DNA of 64,000 nucleotides, taken from NCBI RefSeq assembly GCF_000213175.1, contig NW_009799099.1:5275985-5339984 (forward strand), in the 5' to 3' direction. Both the position numbers and the translations under genes were made by a program. The stretch is from Neurospora tetrasperma FGSC 2508 (Eukaryota; Ascomycota; Sordariomycetes; Sordariales; Sordariaceae). This document shows, piece after piece, positions 37,151-49,436 of the stretch (position 1 is the first letter of the stretch; each line of letters starts with the position of its first letter). A model generated the notes under the pieces. That model did not search any database and had not been told where the DNA came from. It was given only the letters and a program-made list of their open reading frames with translations.

Positions 37151-37320
37151 GAGACGTAAGACGAAGATATAAAACGAAGATGTAAAACGAGGATGTAAGA
37201 TATAAATATAAAACGCTAGATAAAGACGTAAGATATAAGATATAAATATAAAATATAAAATGAAAATGTAAAATACAAATGTAAAATGTAAAAATAGAGA
37301 TGTAAAACGTAGATAGGAGT
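37150..37320 (+). repeat. degenerate GATGTAAAACGA-type tandem repeat
   Basis: About a dozen diverging units of GATGTAAAACG(A), GACGTAAGATATAA and ATATAAATATAAA follow the chromodomain trace, in what would be the 3' untranslated part of the chromovirus fragment. Confidence 0.7.
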
Positions 37321-37554
37321 TAGAGATTAAGAGGGAAGGAATGTAGAAGAACGTAGGAGGGATAGTAGAGAGGATAGCGATATATTAAAATAGTAGCGAG
37401 GGAAAGTAAATTGGAATTATTATAGAAAATTAATAAGGTGCTAGGAATAGTATAACCTATATTCTTTATTATTACTCTTAAATAAAAAATTCTTCGGTAG
37501 TATTAATTATAATTAATATAGGATTAGAACTTACGATTTTAGGAGGAATACTCC

Positions 37555-37801
37555 TGTGAAAGCGTGATCCTACGAGTGATAAGACAACAAGATTAGAAGC
37601 CACAAATCAAAGTAATATTAAGTGTAAGGAGGGAAAGAGAAGGTAGACGAACGAAGGCATTTCGGATCCGGACATATAAGTCAGATCTGCCATTCGTCGC
37701 CGCCTTCCCAATCCGGATCGTCTATCAATAAGAAGATAAGATAAGAAGCTTGTCCGTCAGAGTACCCTTATTCCCAATACCCATCCAGCCAAGCCGTGAC
37801 A
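37555..37801 (-). repeat. solo LTR of the H family, 247 bp
   Basis: On the minus strand it runs from TGTCACGGCTTGG to GCTTTCACA. It is flanked on both sides by ACTCC (37550-37554 and 37802-37806), the 5-bp duplication expected of integration, with no internal element sequence. It is therefore a solo LTR left by recombination between two LTRs. It is little altered by RIP and gives the unaltered spelling of the LTR at 8820-9074. Confidence 0.93.
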
Positions 37802-37806
37802 ACTCC

Positions 37807-39798
37807 TACGTGCTACTATACTTATTAATATTATTAGCTAGTACTACTATACACTATTTACTCTTTATAATCCTCCCGAATAAATATTAATAATTCGTAT
37901 AATTTCGTATTTATAGCCTCTAATTTTCTATTAATAGTATAGTACTACGGGCCTTAATTATAATCAGTAAGGGAGGCAATACGAATAGGGGAATTCTATA
38001 TTAAAATATCTATTAGAGAATTATTATTACTATTAAAACAATTTTTACTAATAGCTACCAGACTACTATTATTATTAGTATCACTAATAGTACGATAGTT
38101 GAAGCTTTAGTACTATTTAATACTAAAATAATTAGTACGGAGTATATTAGGTAAAATCGTAGGGAGGCTATTTGTAATTAAGCGTATTTGTATTGTATTT
38201 TAGAAAGAGGATATATATTAGTATAAGCGCTATATAATAGTAGTAAGTAAGGGGGTACTAATAATAATAAAAATTATAACCTTAATTGCTATAACTTATA
38301 AAGCGTTCCGAAGGTTACGTATATTACAAAGAACTTTTAATATATATTTACCCTACAATAAAGTATATTATAATTTTTATAATGAATTTTGAAGAGTATT
38401 AGCGAAGAGGGAGATAAATGATAATAAAAAAGAAGAATTAACTTTTAGTTTAATAAATATATAAGCTTATTAAATAGATAGTTTTATTTAAATTAAGGGG
38501 GCTAATATTAATAGACGCTTAAATTAGAATAATAGTATATCTTATATAGATTAAAAGGCGGACTTCGCTATAAAAATTAATAAAAGGCGTAGTAGGGACG
38601 GAGTAGTATAGTAAATAAAAAATAGAGGAGAAAGAAAAGCGTACTGATTGGGCTCGAGGGCGAAGTAGCGGTTCGTATGTAGGATAGTAGTAAAGGTATA
38701 TATATTTATAATAGGGGCCGGCTCTAGTAAGGAGGAAGGGATAGCCGAAGTAGTTTTAGGGCTAAATAGGGGGGAAAAGTTAGTAAATTTATTGGGGGAA
38801 GAGGTAATAAATTTAATTATAAAAATAAAATTGTAAGGAAGAAGAAAGAGGACTAAAAAAGGGAGGGGGGAAGGGATATTATATAAATAATAGAAGAGGT
38901 CCTTATACGAATATAAATTAGAATAAGCGAATATAAAGTAAGGTAAGGTAAGAGAAATTGTAGGTAATAAAATAATAAAATAAAAAGGAATAAACGAAAG
39001 GAAGGGAGGCGAATATAAATAATAGAGAGAGAAAGATAGGACGAATAAATAACATTTATAAACGTTAGAAGGCGGGAAGGAAGGAAGTAGAAGGAAAGTA
39101 TATAATCGGGAGTAGGCATTATATATTATAGGGGTAAAGTTCGGATAGAAAGTATAATAATAGAATCGGGCTTAGAGAAAAGAAAAAAAAAGCGGGATAA
39201 TTAGGGGGGGAGATTTAGTAATCAAGAAATACTAGCGAATAATAAAGAGGTGCGGGGGTATATCGAAGGCGCGGAAGCCTTAAGGAATAAAGAAAAGGGT
39301 ATTACAAAGGGAGAAGGTACTAATATTAAAAGTTGGAATAAGGGATTAGAGGTTCTAGGAATAAAATTTATAAGGGGGGGGGGGGAAGGGGGTTATATTA
39401 GGATTCTAAAGGATTACTACTTCGGGTTTTAGGAATTAGCCGGTATAAGTATAGAAGGAGATTCGGGGTTATTAGGGATAGAATACTATAATCCTATAAT
39501 ACTAATACTCTCTATCGTTTTACTAAATATTTGCTTAGGAATATTAGGACGACCGCTACTTCCTATCGCCTTACTAACCTCTAGTTCGAGAATATTAGAA
39601 TATTCGATAAGATAGGGTTACGAGGGGGATATTCCAACGCTATATTGTAGCGGTACGCCAATTTAAAGCTCTATAATTACTAGCTATTTTGGAGTAGAGT
39701 TTATACGAGTATAAAAGTAGTCCGAATAGGCGTCCTTTATTATAGTCGGTAATTATTAATATATTTTTAAATTAACCCCTAACTTAATATCATCTACG
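37807..39798. other. RIP-altered DNA, unclassified, very G-rich in part
   Basis: A plus-strand frame at about 38290-38640 is coding-like (charged, Arg/Lys-rich, with few breaks), but I cannot name it. The plus strand then becomes strongly purine-rich to about 39390, with runs of up to 12 G. At 38650-38760 it resembles the 3' part of element E1. Open frames on the opposite strand here (for example 38853-39119) are shadows of the purine bias. The last part before 39799 may belong to element C. Confidence 0.4.
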
Positions 39799-39800
39799 TA

Positions 39801-40294
39801 CAGTAGGGCGCCAAAAATAACACACGTCTCTTCTTTTACCCGCAAAAAAGGCCAAAACTCAGCTTCCTCAACTTATGATGTCTCAACGAAGCTTATTGCA
39901 AAATTTACTCTACGTTTTAGGTAGATATATTTTTGAAAGGAGTTACTAATACAAGTTGTCCGAAAGGATGCAATTAAAGAGGGTGCGAAAGGGCAAGTAC
40001 CAAAGTGACTTTCTGAAAAGCATCTCAAATCTCACCCACTAAAATCCACTATAAATCCACTGTAACTAAATATATTATTCATACTCCCATTTAAACATCT
40101 ATCATCACACCACACAAGAAAGAAAGTTGCTCTCCAGCCTAGTTTTAGTAAATATGACTATTTACCTCTTTCTTTCTTAAGTGCATTTACTTTTAAAAGG
40201 TGGTTGAATACAAAAACTAAGGAGTGAAGAAGTTGAGTTTTGGCCCTTTTTGCGGGTAAAAGAAGAGACGTGTGCTATTTTTGGTCCGGGACTG
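39801..40294. mobile_element. 494-bp MITE of the Tc1/mariner (pogo-like) type
   Basis: Terminal inverted repeats of about 70 bp (39801-39871 and 40224-40294), both beginning CAGT and sharing AAAAATARCACACGTCTC, are flanked by a TA on each side (39799-39800 and 40295-40296). There is no transposase inside, so it is a non-autonomous element. The CAGT terminus with TA duplication fits fungal pogo/Fot1-type families. It is almost free of RIP. Confidence 0.92.
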
Positions 40295-40463
40295 TATAGC
40301 CACGACCGTAGTCACCTCAACCTACTTTTCCCGCACGTCCTAACATATACGTATTAATATTATTATAACAATCAATTATTTAGTAATTAGGATTACTACA
40401 ATGCTTATAAAAATTATTTGATATATAGTTATCGATAATGACCTTGTTAATTATATAGGCTAG

Positions 40464-40805
40464 TGTTACGGTTCGCTGGGTTTGCTTAGAACTCCAAATA
40501 TCTATTGATGTAATTAATAATATTAAAGAAAGAAAGCGAGATGCAGAAGGAAAGTAGACGGCCGTCGGCCGGCTCAGACAGGGATCCTTTTATACAAGGT
40601 CCCTGGTCCGAGCAGGGCCCACCCTGGCTTGCAGGGCGGGCGCCCCACTTCCCGGCAGCCGTCTGCCAATGGCAGCCGACTGGCTTGCACTCTAACTATG
40701 GCACTGGTCGTGCCCTGGCCGTGGTACTGGACTGGGCATGGCTCGATTGAGCTGTATGCTAGCCCAGCACCCTACTCTATAGTTAATTGTACATATCCGG
40801 TAACA
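40464..40805 (-). repeat. solo LTR, family F, 342 bp
   Basis: It begins TGTTACGG and ends CCGGTAACA on the plus strand, flanked by GCTAG on both sides (40459-40463 and 40806-40810). A TATAAAAG box is on the minus strand, which suggests minus orientation. It is GC-rich and unaltered by RIP, so it is young or escaped RIP. Open frames in it are by-products of base composition. Confidence 0.92.
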
Positions 40806-40832
40806 GCTAGGGAGACATTAAGAGCATTAAGG

Positions 40833-41107
40833 TGTCATGGGGCTAGCGCCCAGGATTAAAGACTCGGCTTTACCAAGTCTGCTAAGCCGGGACTGGCCGT
40901 ATCGATAAGGATGCGAGCCTCCTGGTTGGTTGGATCCACATGTTTGCCCACATGTTTGCATGGCCCGTGCGGTCTTGGCGCCCTGTATAAAACCTTCTCC
41001 AGACTGCACTCTTCTGGTATAGTCTTCCCTTTTACTCTCTTCGTCAAATATAGCATTTCATCCTTACACGACTGCTTGCTGTGCAATACTCTAGCAGACC
41101 CGTTACA
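40833..41107 (+). repeat. solo LTR, family D, 275 bp
   Basis: Runs from TGTCATGGGGCTAGCGCCC to GACCCGTTACA, with TAAGG on both sides (40828-40832 and 41108-41112). A TATAAAA box lies in mid-LTR on the plus strand. Its first 19 bases and last 7 match the E-family LTR, while the middle differs, so D and E are related families. Nearly free of RIP. Confidence 0.92.
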
Positions 41108-41258
41108 TAAGGTTTATAACGGTACTACCCTAACTAATAGTACGCTCGGCGATTATAGAACTACTATTGGAGCCGAAATTTTTAGTAAATAGGATAGTAG
41201 TCTTATTATACTAATTATACTCCTCGAAACTAGTAGCGAATATACAATATAAGGTAAA

Positions 41259-41453
41259 TGTAAGATGAACGGCCCTTGGTCATAGAAATAATCTAATAGT
41301 ATTAATTATCTAATGTTCTAATTGCTGTTTAGAGGTTCCGCGGCGTTGGGTTTTATACCCCAACGTACGGGCAGTTGAGCGCCCTGTTGGGCTTGCTAGT
41401 ACTTACCCATTAATCGTCCCGACTGCCAATTTTCCCCGGGCTACCCTCTTACA
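41259..41453 (-). repeat. 3' LTR of element A, 195 bp
   Basis: Minus-strand reading TGTAAGAGGG to CTTACA. It matches 59338-59532 at nearly every base, with differences of the C/T and G/A type. It carries a TATAAAACCC box. Confidence 0.95.
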
Positions 41454-42299
41454 ATACCCCCTCCGCAATAATGATCGTCCCGATCATCACTAGATACATG
41501 GAAGTGGGTAGTCTTTAAAGAATAGTCTTAAGTAAGAAAGAGAAAAGGAGAAAGAAATAACGGCGACGTTCGTTTATTTTTTGTTGCAAACTTTATTGTC
41601 CTCCTCGGTCCGTCTCGGTTAATGTACTATACTTAGAGGTAAGAAAATAAAAGAGAAAGGAAAGTAATAGTATCGTTAAAAGTATTGTATAAAGGTCATC
41701 TTTGAATGGAAAAGTTTTTAATACTCTTGGATGGCGATCTTATTAATAGAAGTAGTAAAAAGAAAGAGAAAAAGGAAATAAAATAAGGATAGTTATAACC
41801 AATGTAATATCCTATAATAATCGTTTTAATAATAGACTTAGGCTCCCGAAATACCTTTGATCGTCCTCTAAGGTATTTTAGTCTCTAGTGGACTGGATTT
41901 TGATATATATTGGGACGGCGGCCGGTTCGGGGGCGGGCTGGGCCGCGGATTAAGTTACGGGCGGTTTAATTAACTTTTCGAAACAGGTCTAAGGTCCGGC
42001 CGTTATAAATGTATATCGACATCCCGCTCGTATCTCTATTATATACGGGTATTTATACTTATTTAGTAAGTTTATAGTTTCGTTCGTATTATCGAATACT
42101 AGATTATCCTATACGGTTTGGGCGATTTACTTTATTTCTAATAATAGATTAATCGCTAGGCCGGGTTTATATCCCCGGCTAATAACTGTATTAATATTAT
42201 TCTAATAATTAACTATATTTATACCCTCTACTTTGGGTAGATTTTTAATAATTTTAAGCGCTTATTTAGAGTGGTGGATTACTTTTTTTATTTTAGCGA

Positions 42300-43500
42300 T
42301 AGCATTTAGAGCTTCTTCATACTCTTTAACTATAACATTATATTTATATTATAGACTATTATATTTATTATATAAATTAATATAGTTATTCCTAAATTTA
42401 TAATAATTATTATACTAATTTTCTTAATCCTTACACTAATTTCCTAATTCTTACGAAATTTGTAGTGAATTTCTCTAAATTCGTTTAATTCGGCCTAAAA
42501 TATATTCCGGGATTTACGCCTTTTAATTAAATTAATATTTATAATAAAATTATATACGCGCTTAAGTGCCGCCGGATTAGTAGTATTAATAGTAATCGGT
42601 TTAGCGGCGCCGATAGTAATTTAGTTAATAGAGTTAAGGGTCCTAGTAATTATTAGCTTTCTAACGTTTAATATTAGGGCGATTAGTTCGGTATTATAAA
42701 TTAATTTAGTATTATAGATTAATCTAATATTATAAATAATCGGGATAGGGTTAGTAGTCGGTTCGGTAGGGCCCTAGCGTATCACTTCATTATCGGGATA
42801 TATTAAGAGCCAATTTTAGTACGCCTTTATAATAACCGTATATTACCTATCGATTAGGCTTATATTCCTTAAATGAATTACTATAACGCTATAAGATTTT
42901 AATTTAAATTCCTTCCGGGAAATCGTTTGTATATCGGCTAATCTATTTATATTAAATACGTAGACCGCCTTATCGATAATTAAATCTATCATTTCTTCTA
43001 TCTTCTATTTTACTGGGGGTACTATTTTATTATTCCAATACGTAAGGACTATAGATTAATTACTAGTATAAATATAGTAATAACTAGCTTTAATTATAAA
43101 TATAAAGCCGGCGGTTTCGAAGTTACTTATCTATTCTCTTATATTATAATTTAATGCTACTATTATAAAGTAGGCCGCCTTAATAATAATATAATCAAAC
43201 GGTTTAAAAGTACTTTTAGTAATAGTATTATTAATTCCCTTGTATAAATTAGTCCCCTTAATAATTGTAATAATTTTAAGTGCGTTACAATTACGATTAT
43301 AGTAATTATTATTCGATATTCGTTTATAAATATTATAATCTATAAATAAATTTATAATTACGGCTTTCTTTTCCGTAGGTAAATAAATAATCTATTTAAT
43401 AATTAGGAGTAGAGTATTGTCGGTACGTTTAAATTGAAATTTACCGGTTCGTTTCTTTAATAGTAGTTGGATCTATAATAGGCCCGTTTATTTTTATACG
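42300..43500 (-). pseudogene. extra coding-like region downstream of pol in element A
   Basis: About 400 codons on the minus strand with one dominant frame, placed after integrase and before the 3' polypurine tract and LTR. The composition looks like a folded protein in its first half and a linker or coiled coil in its second half. I recognise no integrase, chromodomain, envelope or gag signature. It may be an additional gene of this family, an acquired host fragment, or a remnant of another insertion for which no flanking duplication was seen. Broken like the rest of the element. Confidence 0.45.
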
Positions 43501-46500
43501 TTATTGAACTATATAATTATTATTTTATATTTTCATCGTCGGTGTTTATAGTATATAATAATATTTAATAAACAGAGTATTGAATTTGTTGTAGTTTAAT
43601 ATTTTGGGTAGGTGGTAAGGTGAGGGCATATTAAACTTCTTATAAATTAATTTTCTAGGGTCCGGTTAGCGAGTATATTTATTATTTAGGAAGCGATAGT
43701 ATAGAAGGTAATAGTTGTAATAATATTTAAATTAAGGATCAGAGCGCTTTTATATTAGAGATATATTTTTTTATAGATTTTGTTATTAATAGTATTTTGG
43801 TTAGCGTAATAAGTAGCGCTATATTTAAAGTTGCTAGCGTTTCTTTTTATTTATGTCTTATTGGGATAGTAATAATAATATTAGATTTAGGGATATAATT
43901 AATTTTAGTAATTTCGTTTAATACTAGCTTATTTATATAAGTAAATAGTTTGGGATTGATAGGATAGAATTATTTGTAGTCTTATATAAGGTTCTAAACA
44001 TTTTCTATTAATTTATTAATATATAGGCTACTTCGTAGGTACTATTCGTTATACTCTATACTATAGCCTTTGTACTTTACCCAATATTCGATTAACGGTT
44101 TGCTTCTATATTATAAAATCTTTCGATTTATAATTTTCCTAACCTTGTATAACTATTAATTATTGGTATTACTTTTGATAATAATACGCTTACTTTATTA
44201 TTATTTGTGATAAAATAGGTTTATACCGTTAGGGTAGTTTCTCAAATAGTTAATTAAAATAACCGGATGAATTTTCTATACTAGTAGCAATTCGAGCTTG
44301 TATACCAAATTATTAATTTTCTGTTTAATTCTAAATAAATTAGTTTTTTAGTTAGTATATTTATACAATTTAGTACCTAATTGAATATAGCCTTTATATA
44401 ATTATAATATTATTTTATCCCCTTTGGCGACTTAGAGTAAATAATAACCCTTATTAAATATTAATTTATATTTTATTATAGCCTAATTAATAGCTTCGAT
44501 TGCCTCGTAATAATATAAGTGTTTAACGGTATTGAAATTATTGTTTTAGTAGTCTATTGGTTTAAGGAAATCGAACGCTATATTTAATTTGAATCCTATC
44601 ACAATTTCGTTGGGGGTACGGTCTAATAGCGTTGAAAGGCTATTATTGAGGTTATATTATAAAGCGGGCAAAATATTTAGCTAAGGAATATTAGGATTTT
44701 CTATAATATAATACCGGATAGTGATTTCTATTTTTAGTTGCGTCGTTTAATTTAGCCGTTGGACTTTGAGTTCTATACGGTAGTATAGTAGATTAATATA
44801 TTAAACTTAAGGAAAACCTCCTTCTAAACTGCAGATAAAAATTTCAAGTCCTAATTAGTAATTGATATTTAGAATAAACCCTAATTGTATAATAGGAGTA
44901 TAATAATAAAGAGCTCGGCCTATTATTTTACAATATAGTTCGTTCGGCTGGGAATTAATAAAGTCTTTTTACTAAAGTTATATGTAATAATTATAAGCGT
45001 ATTATAATATTCTCCACCCTATACTATTGATTGGTTAATTTAGTTAGAAAGGCCGGTAACGAAGTTTATATAAACTGTATAGAAAGGTATTAGTTATAAT
45101 TTTATAAGCTTTATTTATCCGGGGGTAATTTTATAATTTATTCTGTATATTAAATATTGTAAGTAGTAATCTATATATGATTTCAAGGCCTTTATTATAT
45201 AGGGAAAATATAGTCCTTCTAATTCCTATATTATTCTTACTAGGCTAAAATAGTAGCGTTTATTATATACGAGCGCAAGTACGTTCTATAGAGCGTTATT
45301 AGGTACGTATAGCTTTAATTTACTTACGTAGGGAAAATAATATAGAAGTCTATCTTTTATTCGGAAGGGAAATTGCTTATTGGCGTTAAAACCGAATTTT
45401 ATATTGTATTTGTTGTACTCCTTTAATTTCCGTACAATTATAGTATAATATTTATTCTTTTTATAATTATTAATAAACTTTACTTTCGTTTTATTATTTA
45501 TTTAGATATAGAATATATATATAGCGTCTTTCTAAATATTGTTGAATTTACTAATTTCTACGTATAGCTCGGCTTTTGTATTAGGGAGTCTAGATAGGGC
45601 GTTTAGTATAATATTAATTTTATTGGGTATATAATCGACGTTGAGGTTAAATTAGGATAAATATATAGAAGCGACAATAAGCTTCGAATTTAATTTTGTA
45701 AGGTCGGTAATATTTAAGTTAGTTTGCTTAACTATATTAATAAAGGTACGATGGTCTATTAATATAGCGATAGGCTTAGTATATAATTGTACTAATTAGC
45801 GGAGGGATCGATATACTTATACAAGGCAAATAGTCTTAAGTTCCATTAGTTAGTAATTCTTTTCTACAGCGGATAATCGTTTGCTATAGAAGAAAATAGG
45901 TTGAATTTTATAAATAGGGATGGATTTACCATCCTACCAATCGCCGTCAATATAGAAAACTATAATACTAAATCCCTATCTCTTTAAAGCGTTGATCTTA
46001 AAAAAAGTAATTTTACTTAGGTAGTAATAGAAGATTACTGTTTTTTTATTAACTAGTCCTATAGAATAATAAAGGCTTCTTTCTCAAGGTCTGTTAGTAT
46101 AAAATTTAATTTACTAGTAAATATCTTCCTTACTACTAATAATTTTTTTTCTAGTATTTTACCTTCCTTTTTACTAAATTTAATAAGTTTAGTTTTCCTC
46201 TCTTCTAAAGGACCGATTTTTTAAGCGAATTATAGGATAAATCTTTTTAAGAAATTGGCCAAACCGATATAATATTCTAATAATACTAATTCGGTCGGTT
46301 GTTAAATATTTTGAATAGCTATAATATAATCAATAGTAGTAGTTATACTTAATTTATCTATATAGTAACCTAATAGTCGAATGGACGGATAAATAACGAA
46401 TAACTCTTTTAGTATGAAATTAAAATCAATCTCTTTGAAGAATTTAAAAATAATTTCCAAGTACTTTAGATAATCCTCGGCCGTATTGCTAAATACTATA

Positions 46501-48988
46501 ATATTATTAATATATCCAACAGCGAAGGTACAGTGGAAGTAAGTATAATTTCCAGTCGATAAATCGTTGTGTGTAGGTTAGTAAATTCTTATAACCTATT
46601 AAGGCGACGTTAAATTGTTCTAATCCCTTTAGGTTAATTAATATCATCCTATTTTAATGTAGGGGATAAATACTAATTTAGTAGAAGAATACTAAACTAT
46701 CGAAATAACTAACAAAATTCTTGCTTCTTATTTTAGTAATAATTGAATTTTATATTAGTAATAAATATAAATCGTTAATAGTTATATAGTTCAACGGCTA
46801 TAAGTCAATTATAATGCGGCCCTTATAAACGCTATTAATAGTACGCTAAGTAATGAAATATAGATAACTAAAAGGCGTTACCCTATATATCTATTCGAAT
46901 TTACTATCTTCGTACATTTTATCTAGCGTTTCGTCAAAGAATTGACGATCCTAGACTCTAAATTAGTATAACCTAAATAAAACTTTTTATTTATATTAAT
47001 TTTCGATAAGGTCGATGCGAAGTATATTTTCTTCGCCTATTCTAATAATGCTGCGCTTAATATATATATTGTACTTGTCTAGTAGCGTTTTAATATATCG
47101 TTCGTACGTAGGGTTGCAATTATAGATTTTAATACTATAAATGGATTTAATCTTTAGGATAGTCTTATTTTTACTAATACTTAGGGATAGGCTTCGTTTC
47201 AATAAATTGCAAAGGAGTTTTAATAGGTCTTCCTCTATTAGTTCGTAATTATAAATACCATCAATTATTTTATTAAATACTTTATTTAGTATAGTAGTTG
47301 TTTTGGGGGTTAATGTAATATTCTTAAACTTTGCTATAAATGTAAATTCTTTACTAGGTTAGATTTCTACTACGGTTAATAGTGTTTGAGCTTATATAAA
47401 TGAAATAATTTGATAACTATTATTATTGAGGTCTTTGATTGTACCTATCCGTTGGGAATAATGAATCTGTATTAGCTTATTTATAGTATTGATAATATTA
47501 ATAAATTTATGGGTTTTAGGATTGAAAAGGTAATTTCGAATATAAGGGTATCTAGCCTCAAAGATATATTCCTTTAGAACGCCTACTAGTAATTTATTAG
47601 TAATATACGTAAAGTCGATAGGGATAAAATATTTAAAATATAATGGGATAATCATATTGTACGTTGCTAATACCTTTCGATGGATTATTTTAATAATACA
47701 ATTTATTAATACCACTATATTACTTTATATTAGAATTTGAATAGTATTTAATAAGGAATCGATTATAATTTAGTTTGGCTAAGTTTATTATATTCCTAGT
47801 AATAGTTTCGCCGCCAACCCTTTAATTACCTATATAGTTAGTATAAAGGCCTATTTTATTAAGTAGTTATCGATAGTACCTTTAATAAAGAAGGTAAATA
47901 TCGTTCGTTTAGTAAAGATAATGCGACTATCAACGACGTTAAATAATTTTATTTCGGAATTATTGAATTTTATATCCGGACTCTTATTAATCTATTACTT
48001 ATCGACTAAAATACTAGAATGAACGGTATTTATACAAACGGGATATTTATTACTATTCAATTATAGGCGAACCTTTATTTAAAAATAGTTATATTGTATA
48101 GGGTTATTCGATAGTTTCGAAGGACCTTAGTCGGCTTATTCTACTACTTTAAAGGCTTCTACTATTTTATTACCTTTAATACCGTTTATTACGAGGCCTA
48201 CCGAGCTATAATTAATTCGTAGGAGTAATTAATTCGTTTAATTAGGTTCGGATTCTAAACCTAGTAATTTTAGTTTAATATATAAATTCGTATAAACGTA
48301 GGTAAATATTTCACTACGTATAGGAAAAACTTCATCACACTTTCTATACGTTCGACGACTTATATTGTACGATAATATATAAGTAGAACCGGAATCAATA
48401 TTAGATTTAGTAGTATTAATAAGGATATTTATTAATATATTACCTTTTATTAACGAATAGATAGCTAAAAAGACTTCCTCTTCCTCCGAATTATAATATT
48501 AATTAACTTCTTCGAAACTTTAGCCCTTAAAATATTCTCCCTTAGAGTCGGGCCTATCTATTTCTCTATACGTCTTACATATATCCTTAATAATATAAAC
48601 GCTATTATAGGGTAGGCTAAATTTAACGTACTAATAATAAATATATTAATATAGACGATTCTACCGACGCTAGCCTCGATTAAATAAACTACTACGCTAA
48701 TTAGTCAATAGGCTATTATACCTACACAATAAACCCTAATATCTATTTCCCAATAAACTACAATATTTATATAAATTTCCCTAATATAATAATAAGCTAC
48801 TTCTATATCTACAAAATAATAATCCGCGATATAATAATCCGGTACAATATCCGTTAAATAACGAACTTCTATAACTAATAGGGAAAGAGGATGGCCTCCG
48901 GTAACCGTCGGTATAATTAAAAGATATCCCGCAATTAGAAGATAAATTGCAGTAACCGTACTAATTATTATATCTTCCCTATAATACG

Positions 48989-49436
48989 TGTGACGAACGG
49001 CAGTCTGATCTGCCTAAGTGAGATAGCTGAAGGTATAAGACTATCAGTGCTGTTCGGTGAAGCCAAAAGGTTTATAATAAGTATGCGTGCGTGATACTGG
49101 TCTCAATAATGATGATCAAATTGTATTGTGTTGACTACTGTCGAACTATCTGACAATCTGAGTTCTCCAGTCGTTTCTTTATACTATCCTGTCTGTCCTA
49201 GACTTCCTATCCTTAAGTATCTATAGTAATGGCTTACCAATGGTGTTAGTTTACTTTGTAAGCGAGTTTACTATATAGCCTTGGTTTACTAGTAAGTTAG
49301 GCTTACATCGTAAGCTTCCTTCGGGCGTAAGCCTTTATTTGTCTTATTAATCCTTATAATTGTACTACCCTACTTTTGTGTAATTATAGTATCCTAGTAG
49401 TTTAGTTACTCTTTATCATCGCTTAAATTCGTAATA
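48989..49436 (-). repeat. 3' LTR of element B, 448 bp
   Basis: It begins TGTGACGAACGG on the plus strand and ends TTCGTAATA. The outer 200 bp are almost free of RIP while the inner half is altered. Confidence 0.93.

Noticed and set aside
38853-39119. 88-codon minus-strand open frame rich in Leu, Ile, Tyr and Ser, looking like a membrane protein
   Set aside because: It is the complement of a purine-rich tract; the composition follows from strand bias and there is no family match or supporting signal.
39780-39800. A YVDD-like reading on the minus strand at the MITE edge as a copia reverse transcriptase motif
   Set aside because: It is only four residues at an insertion junction, and the sequence after it does not follow the copia pattern.
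40541-41192. Several overlapping open frames on both strands in a GC-rich island
   Set aside because: They lie within the two solo LTRs (F and D), which explain the base composition; the frames overlap each other and resemble no protein.
47392-47715. 107-codon minus-strand frame that could be taken for a host gene
   Set aside because: It lies in the pol region of element A, in the same orientation, between the gag side and the reverse transcriptase trace.
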